From Pseudomonas sp. NFACC02 (GTDB lineage: Bacteria > Pseudomonadota > Gammaproteobacteria > Pseudomonadales > Pseudomonadaceae), in the NCBI RefSeq assembly GCF_900110765.1, contig NZ_FOEO01000001.1:62001-126000 (forward strand): 64,000 nucleotides of DNA, in the 5' to 3' direction. A program made the translations under genes and the position numbers. Positions 41,060-48,298 of this stretch are shown here, piece by piece. The notes under the pieces were generated by a model. The model was given only the letters and a program-made list of their open reading frames with translations, ran no database searches and had not been told where the DNA came from. Numbering within the stretch: the stretch's first letter is position 1; each line of letters opens with the position of its first letter.

Positions 41060-41244
41060 ACACACCCCCTGATCACGCGAACGTTGCTTTCTGACTTGGC
41101 CGCCTGGCGCAGGCAGTTCGAACAGGTCGCCCATTCCTCGTGCTCGGTGATGGCACGGCTCGATACCGTCTTCCCGCACTTAGCTACCAGGTGGCCGAAA
41201 TCGGCTGTGCCTTTCAGCAGGTGTTTATGTTTGGTGACGATCAT
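41056..41244 (-). CDS. Small zinc-site protein
   Basis: A 62-residue basic protein: KHKHLLKGTADFGHLVAKCG and ATCSNCLRQAAKS form a probable Cys/His zinc site. Its ATG shares one base with the helicase stop. The function is unknown. Confidence 0.62.
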   Translation of the reverse strand: MIVTKHKHLLKGTADFGHLVAKCGKTVSSRAITEHEEWATCSNCLRQAAKSESNVRVIRGCV

Positions 41245-42602
41245 CAGAAACGCTCCCTTCCGAAGTTGCGGCCCATCTCGACTTCTTCCTGGCTGATCTC
41301 GCGCGCGCCGGCGAAGTTGACGAACCGTAGGTATTTACCTTGTTGCTGGACGAGGCAGCTGTCGACCTTTGCGTGACGACATTTGGGCATGATTATTTCG
41401 GTCACGCCGTTCTGGCCCTCTTCGGTGTCGGCGTCTCGGTGAACGATCAGGATCATGTGGGCGTCAGCCTCGATCTGGCCGCAATCCTTGAGGTCGCTCG
41501 CCAGAGGCTTCTTGCCAGGGCGTTTGGTGGATTCGCGGTTGAGCTGGGCGAGCAGCACAATGGGGACGTTCAACTCTTTGGCCAGGTTGACGATTCCGGT
41601 GGAAATCTTCGAAAGCTCAGCGGTGCGGTTCTGCGACTTCTCTTCCGACTTGATGAGGCCGATGTAGTCGATCGCCAATATCCCGAGCCCGTGTTTTTTC
41701 TGAACCATGCGGGCAATGCTTCGGATTCGGGAAAGGGTCAGCCCAGATTTGTCGGAGACGAATAGCGGCTTCCCTTTGATCTTGGAGACTGCACCGGTCA
41801 ACTTGGCCCAGTCTTCGTCTTCCATGGTGGTGCCGATGTCGATGCGCCCGAAATCGATACCGCCGACTGACGCCAACATGCGGTTACCAAGCTCTTCCTC
41901 TGGCATTTCCAGGCTGAATACCAGCGCGGTACCGTAGCCATTGAGGGCGTTGTGCTGGCAGATCTGCATGCCGAGGGTTGTTTTCCCGCTACCCGGCAGA
42001 CCGCCAATGACCGTGACAGTCTTTGGCTTCAGGCACTTGATCATCTTGTCCAGGTCTGTAAGCCCGGTCTGTACGCCAGCCAGAAACCGGTGACTTACTT
42101 TGTCGTCCATGACCTCGAGGTTCTTGTCGATGATCTGGTCCAGTCGCTTGTAGTCCTCATCGCCATCGTCGAGGTTGCGAAGATCGGCCATAGCTTGTTG
42201 CGCTCGGGCGATTACGTCGGCAAGCGGCGCATCTTCACTGGCCATATCTGTGACCGAAGCCGCAGCATCGACAAGGCGACGTAGGACGGCGCGCTCACTG
42301 ACTACGCGGGCGTACGACTTCCAGTTGGCAGCGCTTGGAACGTTTCGAGCAATGTTGGCTGCGAATGCCAGCGTGCTTCCCGAATACGGAAGCTCTTGCT
42401 GGTACAGGCTGACGGTGACCGCGTCGATTGGATCGCCGGAGGCTTGGCAGGCGATCATGGCCTGGAACAGAACGGCGTTGTCCTCGTCGTAAAAATCTGC
42501 AACAGCCACCTTTGAGGCGATGTCGTCGAACAACGAATTGTCGAGCAAGACTGCACCCAGAAGCCCATGCTCTGCCTCGATGTTGAACAGATCCCGGCTC
42601 AT
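41244..42602 (-). CDS. dnaB: Replicative DNA helicase, DnaB-like
   Basis: A 452-residue phage-encoded DnaB. An N-terminal DnaB domain (NIEAEHGLLGAVLLDNSLFD) is followed by the RecA-like motor with Walker A GGLPGSGKTTLGMQ near residue 200 and Walker B GILAIDYIGLI near 305, and the RESTKRPGKKPLASDLKDCG motif. It unwinds the fork and is loaded by the DnaC-like protein encoded immediately upstream (four-base overlap). Confidence 0.93.
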   Translation of the reverse strand: MSRDLFNIEAEHGLLGAVLLDNSLFDDIASKVAVADFYDEDNAVLFQAMIACQASGDPIDAVTVSLYQQELPYSGSTLAFAANIARNVPSAANWKSYARVVSERAVLRRLVDAAASVTDMASEDAPLADVIARAQQAMADLRNLDDGDEDYKRLDQIIDKNLEVMDDKVSHRFLAGVQTGLTDLDKMIKCLKPKTVTVIGGLPGSGKTTLGMQICQHNALNGYGTALVFSLEMPEEELGNRMLASVGGIDFGRIDIGTTMEDEDWAKLTGAVSKIKGKPLFVSDKSGLTLSRIRSIARMVQKKHGLGILAIDYIGLIKSEEKSQNRTAELSKISTGIVNLAKELNVPIVLLAQLNRESTKRPGKKPLASDLKDCGQIEADAHMILIVHRDADTEEGQNGVTEIIMPKCRHAKVDSCLVQQQGKYLRFVNFAGAREISQEEVEMGRNFGRERF

Positions 42603-43396
42603 GCCTCACCCCCACGGTGAGACGCCCAGGTGAAAGCGATGGCTTCCCCACCATTTTCGCGAAGGCGGTCCAGCGCGCGGTCACCGATGTAGTCAGCCAG
42701 CTCCGACGACGGCAGGTTTGAGGTGATGATCGTCGGCAGCATGGCGCGGTAGCGCTTGTCGATGATCGTGTGCAGAGAATGGCGTTCAAACTCAGTCCCG
42801 CTCTGCGCACCTAGTTCGTCGATCAGCAGGAGGTCTACAGCACACAGGTCGTCAAGAATCGCCTGCTCGGTATCAGTCGAGCCCTTTGCAAAGCTGGCCT
42901 TGAGCGCAGCAATGATGTCCGGAGCTGGGGCATACAAAGCCCTGTAACCGTATCGAGTAACGACCGCTTTCAGAATCGAGCAGCCCAGATGCGTTTTGCC
43001 ATTTCCGAAATTGCCAAGCATGAGCAGGCAGCGGCCGGCGTCCATGCACTCTTCGAACTGGTCGACATACGCTCGGCAGGTTTTCAACGCCTGAATTTGA
43101 CCTGCCTCGGTCGCGATGTAGTTTTCAAGTGAGCAACGGCGGAAGCGCTGCGCGACACCAGTGGCAAACAGCTGGTCATTGAGCGATTCCCAGCGCTTCA
43201 ACTCCACCGCTTTGACGTGATCTTCAGAATCGGTAGGCGCCGTGTTGACTGACTCCCACAGGCAGTTTGGGCAACCAAATACGCGGTTCTCGCCATCGAA
43301 GGCCTCGACAAGCTTGCGATCAAACGGACCGTGAACTTCACAGTCGTCCACGCGACTTTTCACTCGCGGCTGCGCGCCGAACTTAGAAATTTGCAC
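42599..43396 (-). CDS. dnaC: Helicase loader, DnaC-like AAA+ ATPase
   Basis: A 265-residue protein starting with GTG 43396, overlapping the DUF1376 gene by 14 bases. Walker A is LLMLGNFGNGKTHLGCS near residue 128 and Walker B DLLLIDELGAQ near 194, then the sensor region TIITSNLPSSELADYIGDR. The N-terminal 65 residues hold four cysteines that may bind zinc (DDCEVHGP, FGCPNCLW). It delivers the DnaB-like helicase to the origin. Confidence 0.88.
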   Translation of the reverse strand: MQISKFGAQPRVKSRVDDCEVHGPFDRKLVEAFDGENRVFGCPNCLWESVNTAPTDSEDHVKAVELKRWESLNDQLFATGVAQRFRRCSLENYIATEAGQIQALKTCRAYVDQFEECMDAGRCLLMLGNFGNGKTHLGCSILKAVVTRYGYRALYAPAPDIIAALKASFAKGSTDTEQAILDDLCAVDLLLIDELGAQSGTEFERHSLHTIIDKRYRAMLPTIITSNLPSSELADYIGDRALDRLRENGGEAIAFTWASHRGGEA

Positions 43397-44225
43397 GACG
43401 AACCCCCAGACGCTTGTTTTCTTCGGTCTTGGCGCGAATTTCGTCGGCGTTCACTTGCGGAAGATTGGTGTACCTGGACTTCGCCGGGAAAGCGTGGACG
43501 TTGCGAGAGGTGTTGGCGTTGCGCACCCAGTTGCGCCAGGTGGCCAACCAGTCAGCTTTGGTGGCCTTGGTGCCGGTGGCTGCATGCCAGTGATCACGGA
43601 ATTTGTCGGCCTCCAGATCTACGCTGATGTCCGAACGGTTTGCAGCGGCCCAGTCGCGCCATTCCTGAGGAAGTGTCCAGTCAGCAGGAAGTCTGGTGCC
43701 TCGGCTGGACTTGGGTTGATCAGGGACGATGATCTTCTGGAGATTCTCGGCAGGAGCTGGCGCTGCGGTAGCGGCGCAAATCTCTTGATCTTGATCTATT
43801 TGGTTATTGGTTATTGGTTCTTGGTTAGCTTTCGATCCGGTTTCTTCTGGGTTATCAGAAATAACCGGCTGGGTTTCTTCTGGGTTAGCTTTGGGTTCTT
43901 GCTTGGTTTTCTTTGGACGGCCACCATTTTTACCGTTCTCCGCAGCCTGCTTGGCTTTGGCGCGGTATTGCTCAATAACGTCGTCACAATGGCCGTGGTT
44001 CCAGGTACCGTCTTCCTCAATAAAGAACTCGCGCAGTACGGCAGAAACCTCAGCCGCGTTTGAACGAAGGCGAATGACCCGAGCAAGCTCCTCAGGGGTG
44101 CCAGTGAGAGGCGCTTCATTGACGTAGTACAGGTCGATCAGGCGGCGATAGGCCAGGTCCTCAATAGGATCAAGGTGAGCTGTGCGCAGCATGTAATCGC
44201 CAGGATGGAACGGGAAGAAATTCAT
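43383..44225 (-). CDS. Replication initiator-like protein, DUF1376 (YdaU) family
   Basis: A 280-residue protein. The N-terminal 95 residues are a DUF1376 winged-helix domain: FFPFHPGDYMLRTAHLDPIE, LAYRRLIDLYYVNEAPL. The middle is a hydrophilic repeat-rich linker (NPEETQPVISDNPEETGSKA). The C-terminal part ends in a DnaA/primosome-like segment (DKFRDHWHAATGTKATKADW, WLATWRNWVRNA). The linker-coding DNA is AT-rich and full of short repeats, as in the lambda O gene. It is probably the origin-binding protein. Confidence 0.78.
   Translation of the reverse strand: MNFFPFHPGDYMLRTAHLDPIEDLAYRRLIDLYYVNEAPLTGTPEELARVIRLRSNAAEVSAVLREFFIEEDGTWNHGHCDDVIEQYRAKAKQAAENGKNGGRPKKTKQEPKANPEETQPVISDNPEETGSKANQEPITNNQIDQDQEICAATAAPAPAENLQKIIVPDQPKSSRGTRLPADWTLPQEWRDWAAANRSDISVDLEADKFRDHWHAATGTKATKADWLATWRNWVRNANTSRNVHAFPAKSRYTNLPQVNADEIRAKTEENKRLGVRRANF
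43800..43887. repeat. Iteron-like repeats, candidate replication origin
   Basis: Four tandem 7-base units TTGGTTA/TTGGTTC run from 43800 to 43827. A 16-base direct repeat GGTTTCTTCTGGGTTA occurs at 43839-43854 and 43872-43887, and an inverted repeat GGTTAT-N5-ATAACC at 43850-43866. All lie in the AT-rich linker region of the DUF1376 gene. Lambda and other phages place the origin inside the initiator gene in the same way. Confidence 0.6.
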
Positions 44226-44228
44226 GGA

Positions 44229-44459
44229 TCAGATCTCCAGCTCATCGGTGACACGTTTGATGAACTCGTCGTAGCTCTCGGACATTTCAAAGCCTCTCGC
44301 CTCAAGCAGGCGACGGTGCGCCTTGGCCGTCTCGTACATGTACCAGCGGTCTTGCTCAGGGAGGGTCTTGAACGTTGCGTATACGGGCCATGGGCCTGCC
44401 ACAGGCTGAATCAGCGGTTGGTGGCTTGGGGTATTGATGAAAATCGCTCTGTCTGTCAT
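44229..44459 (-). CDS. Unknown small early protein
   Basis: A 76-residue soluble protein behind a GGAGAG ribosome site, ending four bases before the DUF1376 gene. LPEQDRWYMYETAKAHRRLL is its main helix. The family was not recognised. Confidence 0.62.
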   Translation of the reverse strand: MTDRAIFINTPSHQPLIQPVAGPWPVYATFKTLPEQDRWYMYETAKAHRRLLEARGFEMSESYDEFIKRVTDELEI

Positions 44460-44533
44460 GATCTCTCCATCACTTGCTGTATCGAATTAGCCACCCTTGC
44501 CCGGTGGCTTTTTCATGTCTGTAATTCGGCAGT

Positions 44534-44728
44534 TCAGGTGTTCCTGCGGAACGCTTGTATCGTCCCTGTCATGGCTCTCGGCCTTGTCCTTCTCGTAAGC
44601 TCTTGCTGGATTCCAAGCTTCGCCAGCTCAATCGGGGTCATCCCCCGCCTTGCCGCCTCCGCCTCCAACAACTTCACCTCTTCCGGATCAAGCAACTCGC
44701 TAAGCTCCATGCCTTTCTCGTCTGGCAT
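44534..44728 (-). CDS. Small helical protein, possible regulator
   Basis: A 64-residue protein after a GGAGG ribosome site. ELLDPEEVKLLEAEAARRGM followed by TPIELAKLGIQQELTRRTRP could form a ribbon-helix-helix-like or small helical fold with a basic C-terminal tail. It lies just downstream of cro and a second small gene, the CII region of lambdoid phages, but no CII signature is visible. Confidence 0.55.
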   Translation of the reverse strand: MPDEKGMELSELLDPEEVKLLEAEAARRGMTPIELAKLGIQQELTRRTRPRAMTGTIQAFRRNT

Positions 44729-44766
44729 ACGGCCTCCGGTCCCTATTGGGTCCTTACTGTTTTGCT

Positions 44767-44961
44767 TCAGGCCGCACGGTCATCGCGGATAGACTTGCCA
44801 ACAAGATCAAGCAGCCAGGACTTCAAAACTTCGCGTGCGAGAACGCCTTTTTTGGTGCCGTGGATTTTTGCGGCGTAGATCAAAAGGCCTTCAAATTCGT
44901 CATCCAGCAAAACCTTGATCTGGTTGACGTGTTTTTCGTTTAAGCGTGGTTCTTCTGGCAT
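44767..44961 (-). CDS. Small ribbon-helix-helix-like protein
   Basis: A 64-residue protein from ATG 44961 behind AGAGGAG. RLNEKHVNQIKVLLDDEFEG then LLIYAAKIHGTKKGVLAREV resembles Arc/MetJ-type ribbon-helix-helix proteins of phage and plasmid origin. It probably binds DNA. It is located between cro and the replication genes. Confidence 0.55.
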   Translation of the reverse strand: MPEEPRLNEKHVNQIKVLLDDEFEGLLIYAAKIHGTKKGVLAREVLKSWLLDLVGKSIRDDRAA

Positions 44962-44993
44962 CGGTATTACTCCTCTGTGGCGGTTGAAGGTGG

Positions 44994-45203
44994 TTAGGCG
45001 GCAGTAGATTGGCCGGGGGTCATGCAAAGCTCTCGGGCAGTGATCGACCCGCCAGTCAGTTCTTCGGCGAGAAATGCTTTGTCAGCGCTCATGCGAGTGA
45101 TGCCGTTGGCCCAAAAAGAGACCGACGCCTGAGATACGCCGAGCGCTGCTGCTGTTTTTGCCTGGCTGCCGAAGTAGTCGACAAGTCGTTCGATGGGGGT
45201 CAT
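44994..45203 (-). CDS. cro: Cro-like repressor
   Basis: A 69-residue helix-turn-helix protein: ERLVDYFGSQAKTAAALGVS then QASVSFWANGITRMSADKAF is the Cro/YdaS-type fold. It is the first gene of the leftward early operon, divergent from cI, with a strong AGGAGG ribosome site. It should bind the three operators at 45218-45278 and favour lytic growth. Confidence 0.85.
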   Translation of the reverse strand: MTPIERLVDYFGSQAKTAAALGVSQASVSFWANGITRMSADKAFLAEELTGGSITARELCMTPGQSTAA

Positions 45204-45217
45204 CGAGAGCCCTCCTG

Positions 45218-45278
45218 ATAAGCCTGCTTATATCCTAGTGATGCGCAGGCTTATTTGCAACAAGATAAGAGGGCTTAT
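45218..45278. promoter_or_regulatory. Three-operator CI/Cro control region
   Basis: Operators ATAAGCCTGCTTAT (45218-45231), ATGCGCAGGCTTAT (45241-45254) and ATAAGAGGGCTTAT (45265-45278) are spaced 23 and 24 bp, as in lambda OR. A TTGCAA at 45255-45260 could serve as -35 for both directions. TATAAC at 45276-45281 would start cI mRNA almost at its ATG (45291), leaving little or no leader. The cro promoter -10 lies around 45227-45238. Confidence 0.8.
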
Positions 45279-45290
45279 AACGTTGTGCGA

Positions 45291-46019
45291 ATGAATACTC
45301 TTGCCAAACGAATCAAAATGGCGCGCCAGAGCGCCCGGCTCACCCAGAAGAAGCTCGCCGAGATTGTGGGTGTTGAACAGCCTGTAATCTCACAGCTTGA
45401 GACTGGGAAAAACCTTCAGAGCGCACACATTGCAAAAATCGCACATGCCTGCTCAGTTAGTGCTATATGGCTGTCTGACGGTATTGGTGAGATGAAAGGT
45501 CGACTTTCGCACATCGAAGCCAACGCGGAGCTTTTAGGTGACATTGCCACCTGGGAAGAAGGTGAGTCCCTAGATGATGACGAGTATGAAATACCGTATT
45601 TTGCGGAAGTCGAATTCGCTGGTGGACAAGGTATGTCTGAAGTCGTTGAAATTGCCGATAGGAAGCTACGATTCAGCGGGGCAACATTGAAGGCAGCGGG
45701 TGTAGAGGCTAGCAGCGCAGCGTGCGCAAGGATCAAAGGACGAAGCATGGAGCGCCTTATACTTGACGGTGCAGCTATTGGCTTCGATCTGGATGACACC
45801 TCGATCATTGATGGTGAAATCTATGCCTTTAACCAGCTGGGGATGCTGAGGGTGAAGTACCTGCATAGGCTGCCAGGTGGCAGCGTCAGGATACGCAGCG
45901 AGAACTCGGAAGAATTTCCCGACGAGTTCATGACCGCCGAGCAGTTCGCTGAGGACGTTCGTATGCTGGGTCGGGTGTTTTGGTGGTCTACGGTAAGGCG
46001 CTCCCCGCGCCGCAAGTGA
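45291..46019 (+). CDS. cI: CI-type prophage repressor with S24 autocleavage domain
   Basis: A 242-residue repressor. An XRE helix-turn-helix occupies residues 4-60 (RLTQKKLAEIVGVEQPVISQ). The C-terminal LexA/CI peptidase domain has the cleavage pair Ala110-Gly111 in VEFAGGQ, Ser152 in KGRSMERL and Lys189 in MLRVKYLH, so RecA-stimulated self-cleavage should be possible. There is no ribosome site ahead of the ATG, consistent with a leaderless message. It represses both flanking early promoters through five copies of one operator. Confidence 0.92.
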   Translation: MNTLAKRIKMARQSARLTQKKLAEIVGVEQPVISQLETGKNLQSAHIAKIAHACSVSAIWLSDGIGEMKGRLSHIEANAELLGDIATWEEGESLDDDEYEIPYFAEVEFAGGQGMSEVVEIADRKLRFSGATLKAAGVEASSAACARIKGRSMERLILDGAAIGFDLDDTSIIDGEIYAFNQLGMLRVKYLHRLPGGSVRIRSENSEEFPDEFMTAEQFAEDVRMLGRVFWWSTVRRSPRRK

Positions 46020-46065
46020 CCGCCCTGTAACAAATCTGAAATCTGCGCAATAGTTCTTTAGCCGC

Positions 46066-46093
46066 AAAAGCCCGCCTTGAGTGGGCTTTTTTT
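46066..46093 (+). terminator. Terminator of cI
   Basis: AAAAGCCC pairs with GGGCTTTT around a nine-base loop and is followed by more T. It ends the cI transcript before the rightward early promoter. Confidence 0.85.
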
Positions 46094-46110
46094 CGTCCCC
46101 CTAAAAAAAT

Positions 46111-46152
46111 ATAAGCAATCTTATTGACGGCTTGGATAAGCACGCTTATATT
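46111..46152 (+). promoter_or_regulatory. Rightward early promoter with two CI operators
   Basis: TTGACG (46124-46129), 17 bases, TATATT (46147-46152) is a strong sigma-70 promoter. Operators ATAAGCAATCTTAT (46111-46124) and ATAAGCACGCTTAT (46136-46149) cover the -35 end and the -10. They share the sequence of the three operators on the other side of cI, so one repressor shuts off both early operons, as with lambda OL and OR. Confidence 0.85.
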
Positions 46153-46161
46153 TACCTCAAC

Positions 46162-46208
46162 GCCACAGAGAACGAAGTGGCAGGGCCTGAAAAGGCCGCG
46201 CTCTTTAA
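46162..46208 (+). promoter_or_regulatory. Antitermination-like leader: two hairpins and boxA
   Basis: Starting a few bases after the predicted transcript start: hairpin GCCAC-N10-GTGGC (46162-46181), hairpin GGCCT-GAAA-AGGCC (46184-46197) with a GNRA-type tetraloop like lambda boxB, and CGCTCTTTAA (46199-46208), close to the boxA consensus. The order is hairpins then boxA, unlike lambda nut. It may be a nut- or put-like site. The rest of 46020-46430 contains the cI terminator, the promoter and untranslated leader; a longer start for the next gene at ATG 46287 is possible. Confidence 0.6.
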
Positions 46209-46430
46209 ACCTGATAGACCGCCGAGCCTGCAGGCATAGCAGGCCAGCAACCCAACAGGGCAATGCTGCAAACAGGTGTGACGGCCATGAAGCTGTCATT
46301 CAAGCGACACGCAAGCCGCAACGAGGGTGGAAGCGTGATACCGGGTGAGCGACCGGGGCCTGATTTGAAAAACAGATTTCACTGGCTGGCCTTGGTAACA
46401 GGGCCAGACGGGAAACCGGAGGAAACACCG

Positions 46431-46811
46431 ATGAACACAGCAATCAGCGAAACATTCGGCGTCAGCGAAGAAGTTGTGAACGAGGCCGCAGCGTCCTGCG
46501 CAAAGCTCCTCGCAAAGTGGTACGGCAGCGAGGAGGCGGCAATACAGGCGCTGACTCAGGAAGCGGCCGACACCGCGCAGATCGCAATGATGGGCCATAT
46601 CAAGCAGCAACGGGCAATGACTCTGAGCGCTCATATGAATCAGCGCAAGTTCGCCGGCGCAGTTCTGCACGAGGTCAAGCATCCACATCAACGACTGATC
46701 GATCAGCCCAAGGAGAACTACATGACACCTGCAGAAATCGCCCAGGCACTTGCCGACTGGGAAGCGCACCAGAAAGCAAAACAAGAAATCAAGGCGCGAG
46801 CCAAACGCTAA
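46431..46811 (+). CDS. Unknown first gene of the rightward early operon
   Basis: A 126-residue protein from ATG 46431 behind a very strong GGAGGA site; the frame is open back to ATG 46287. FGVSEEVVNEAAASCAKLLA and SEEAAIQALTQEAADTAQIA are helical; the C-terminus (DWEAHQKAKQEIKARAKR) is charged. By position it is the analogue of an N-type or other immediate early gene, but no arginine-rich N peptide is visible. Confidence 0.65.
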   Translation: MNTAISETFGVSEEVVNEAAASCAKLLAKWYGSEEAAIQALTQEAADTAQIAMMGHIKQQRAMTLSAHMNQRKFAGAVLHEVKHPHQRLIDQPKENYMTPAEIAQALADWEAHQKAKQEIKARAKR

Positions 46812-46825
46812 CCCCGGAGCCACCC

Positions 46826-46924
46826 ATGATACCCATCCCATCACCACCCCAAGCATGGGGGCTGCTGACAGTAATCATTGCGCTGCACGCCCTTGCGTTG
46901 GGGCTGATGGCGGTGTGGTTTTGA
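46826..46924 (+). CDS. 32-residue membrane peptide
   Basis: ATG 46826 behind GGAG. After a proline-rich start (IPIPSPPQAW) a single hydrophobic helix (LLTVIIALHALALGLMAVWF) reaches the C-terminus. It lies between two early genes. The function is unknown. Confidence 0.6.
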   Translation: MIPIPSPPQAWGLLTVIIALHALALGLMAVWF

Positions 46925-46954
46925 GTCTCACCAAATCAACAAGAGGAATGCGGA

Positions 46955-47152
46955 ATGCCCAGATACAGCTTCTACCTGACTGCGGTATGCCAAGTAATCG
47001 TGACGGCAGATAACGAAGAGCAGGCGGGTCTTCTGGCTGCAAACGACACCCCTATCAGCGCTTACTCGTTCGAAACCGGCGAGTGTGAGGGGGTGATCGC
47101 CGAGGATGAACTGGAGCGCTATGCCCGTCACGCCGATCACGTCATCGAATAA
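46955..47152 (+). CDS. Unknown small early protein
   Basis: A 65-residue acidic protein: YSFYLTAVCQVIVTADNEEQ and ECEGVIAEDELERYARHADH. It could adopt a compact alpha/beta fold. The family was not recognised. Confidence 0.62.
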   Translation: MPRYSFYLTAVCQVIVTADNEEQAGLLAANDTPISAYSFETGECEGVIAEDELERYARHADHVIE

Positions 47153-47176
47153 GTCATTGGCATTCGCAAGAGTGCC

Positions 47177-47247
47177 CATCCCGAAGCTGATCGAGAAGGT
47201 TGCGACTTAGTGGCCGTTCCTCTCATGCGGCGGTCAGCTTCGGGATG
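47177..47247. repeat. Long-loop inverted repeat in an early intergenic region (1)
   Basis: Perfect 14-bp arms CATCCCGAAGCTGA (47177-47190) and its complement (47234-47247) with 43 bases between. It lies in a 270-base gap (47153-47422) that otherwise holds no convincing plus-strand gene. Two similar structures follow in the next two gaps. Confidence 0.7.
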
Positions 47248-47422
47248 CAGATGAAGCAACAAGCGCAGGCTGATGCGCATGTGACGCCAGCCAGGTACGG
47301 ATGAGGTTTTGAGTCCTCAACGTTGGGAATCTTGGCAAGCGGGAGTTCAGCGCCCGCCTTCTGCATCACCCCATTCAACAGGTAGCCACTGCCTCCCAGT
47401 GAGCGAGCAATAGGAGATTGCG

Positions 47423-47617
47423 ATGAGCGTACTTGATCCAAAGCAAGACGATCGGATTCGCGCAGCACTGCGCCGCGCAGATAAAAGCGGTCAGTTACAG
47501 GTGGTGGCCGCAGTCACCGGCATCGCCGGAGGCGTAAAAGCCTTACGAGAAATCATGAACAGCACCGGCGAACTGTCGATCATGGATCGCGGGATGCTGG
47601 CTATCCATTTGATGTAA
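47423..47617 (+). CDS. Unknown small early protein
   Basis: A 64-residue helical protein with a well spaced AGGAG site: LDPKQDDRIRAALRRADKSG then QLQVVAAVTGIAGGVKALRE. A small DNA-binding role is possible; there is no family match. Confidence 0.62.
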   Translation: MSVLDPKQDDRIRAALRRADKSGQLQVVAAVTGIAGGVKALREIMNSTGELSIMDRGMLAIHLM

Positions 47618-47642
47618 GCGCGTCACCCCTTCCCCTCCCGAG

Positions 47643-47710
47643 CACACCGCACTGCCCATTCTCCGCTGCCTATTTGGCCGTTCGCGTTCTTGCGTGGGCA
47701 GTTCCGTGTG
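47643..47710. repeat. Long-loop inverted repeat in an early intergenic region (2)
   Basis: Arms CACACCGCACTGCCCA (47643-47658) and TGGGCAGTTCCGTGTG (47695-47710) pair at 14 of 16 positions, with a 36-base loop. The loop shares the 8-mer GGCCGTTC with the loop of the structure at 47177-47247. Confidence 0.65.
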
Positions 47711-47736
47711 TTTGGTTAATCAGCAAGGAGATTGAA

Positions 47737-47961
47737 ATGATCCAGAAAAACGGAGGCGCAGCTTTCCCGCAATCAGGCTTCGAGCAATGGGCTCCAGAAG
47801 GAGGCATGACCCTTCGCGATTACTTGGCAGCCAAGGCCATTACCGTCCTTGAGCCGCCAGATGACTACGTTGGACAAAGAGAGACGGCCGATTCATATCG
47901 GAAGTGGGCTCAAAAGGCCTACCGAATGGCCGATGCCGTGCTAGCCGCCCGTTCCACATAA
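47737..47961 (+). CDS. Conserved small phage protein
   Basis: A 74-residue protein from ATG 47737 behind AAGGAG. NGGAAFPQSGFEQWAPEGGM then TLRDYLAAKAITVLEPPDD is a pattern seen in many Pseudomonas and other phages (GGxAFP...GMTLRDYxAAKA), ending in YRMADAVLAAR. The function is unknown. Confidence 0.72.
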   Translation: MIQKNGGAAFPQSGFEQWAPEGGMTLRDYLAAKAITVLEPPDDYVGQRETADSYRKWAQKAYRMADAVLAARST

Positions 47962-47984
47962 ACACCATACACGACTGCATTAGA

Positions 47985-48036
47985 CAGGTGCCCGCGTGCT
48001 TCACGGCACGGGCTTGGTCACCTGCGCGGGCATCTG
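47985..48036. repeat. Long-loop inverted repeat in an early intergenic region (3)
   Basis: Arms CAGGTGCCCGCG (47985-47996) and CGCGGGCATCTG (48025-48036) pair at 11 of 12 positions, with a 28-base loop that contains a second small stem. It is the third consecutive early gap with such a structure. Confidence 0.6.
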
Positions 48037-48070
48037 ATCCATGCGGTTGATAAGCGCCCAGGAGGCGATC

Positions 48071-48298
48071 ATGAACGACCACCAAAGATCCAAGATTGAC
48101 CGTCTCATCTACGACTCCCTCCAACCGGGTCGCCTCATCGCTGAAAAGGATCTGGCCGAAGCCAGAGGCTACATCATGGGGTTGATGGAGGGAGATGTTC
48201 TGTCTCCAGAAGAGTTTTCCCACTACCACCGCCAGATCATGGCAGCCAGCCGGACGATCTTCGACCGCGACATGGCTCGATTGAGTATGGCGTCATGA
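48071..48298 (+). CDS. Unknown small early protein
   Basis: A 75-residue helical protein from ATG 48071 behind AGGAGG. SLQPGRLIAEKDLAEARGYI then MGLMEGDVLSPEEFSHYHRQ. It overlaps the next gene by four bases. The family was not recognised. Confidence 0.65.
   Translation: MNDHQRSKIDRLIYDSLQPGRLIAEKDLAEARGYIMGLMEGDVLSPEEFSHYHRQIMAASRTIFDRDMARLSMAS

Noticed and set aside
43839..43887. Short repeats read as a possible CRISPR array
   Set aside because: There are only two 16-bp copies within a coding region and no regular spacers; iterons or coding repeats explain them better. No CRISPR array was seen in the window.
44489..44514. Hairpin AGCCACC...GGTGGCT followed by T on the plus strand
   Set aside because: It looks like a plus-strand terminator, but no plus-strand gene ends there and the surrounding genes are on the minus strand; no role could be assigned.
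47223..47366. 47-codon cysteine-rich minus-strand frame in an early gap
   Set aside because: It opposes the operon direction, lacks a good ribosome site, and its 3' part is formed by one arm of the 14-bp inverted repeat. It is left as a faint possibility.
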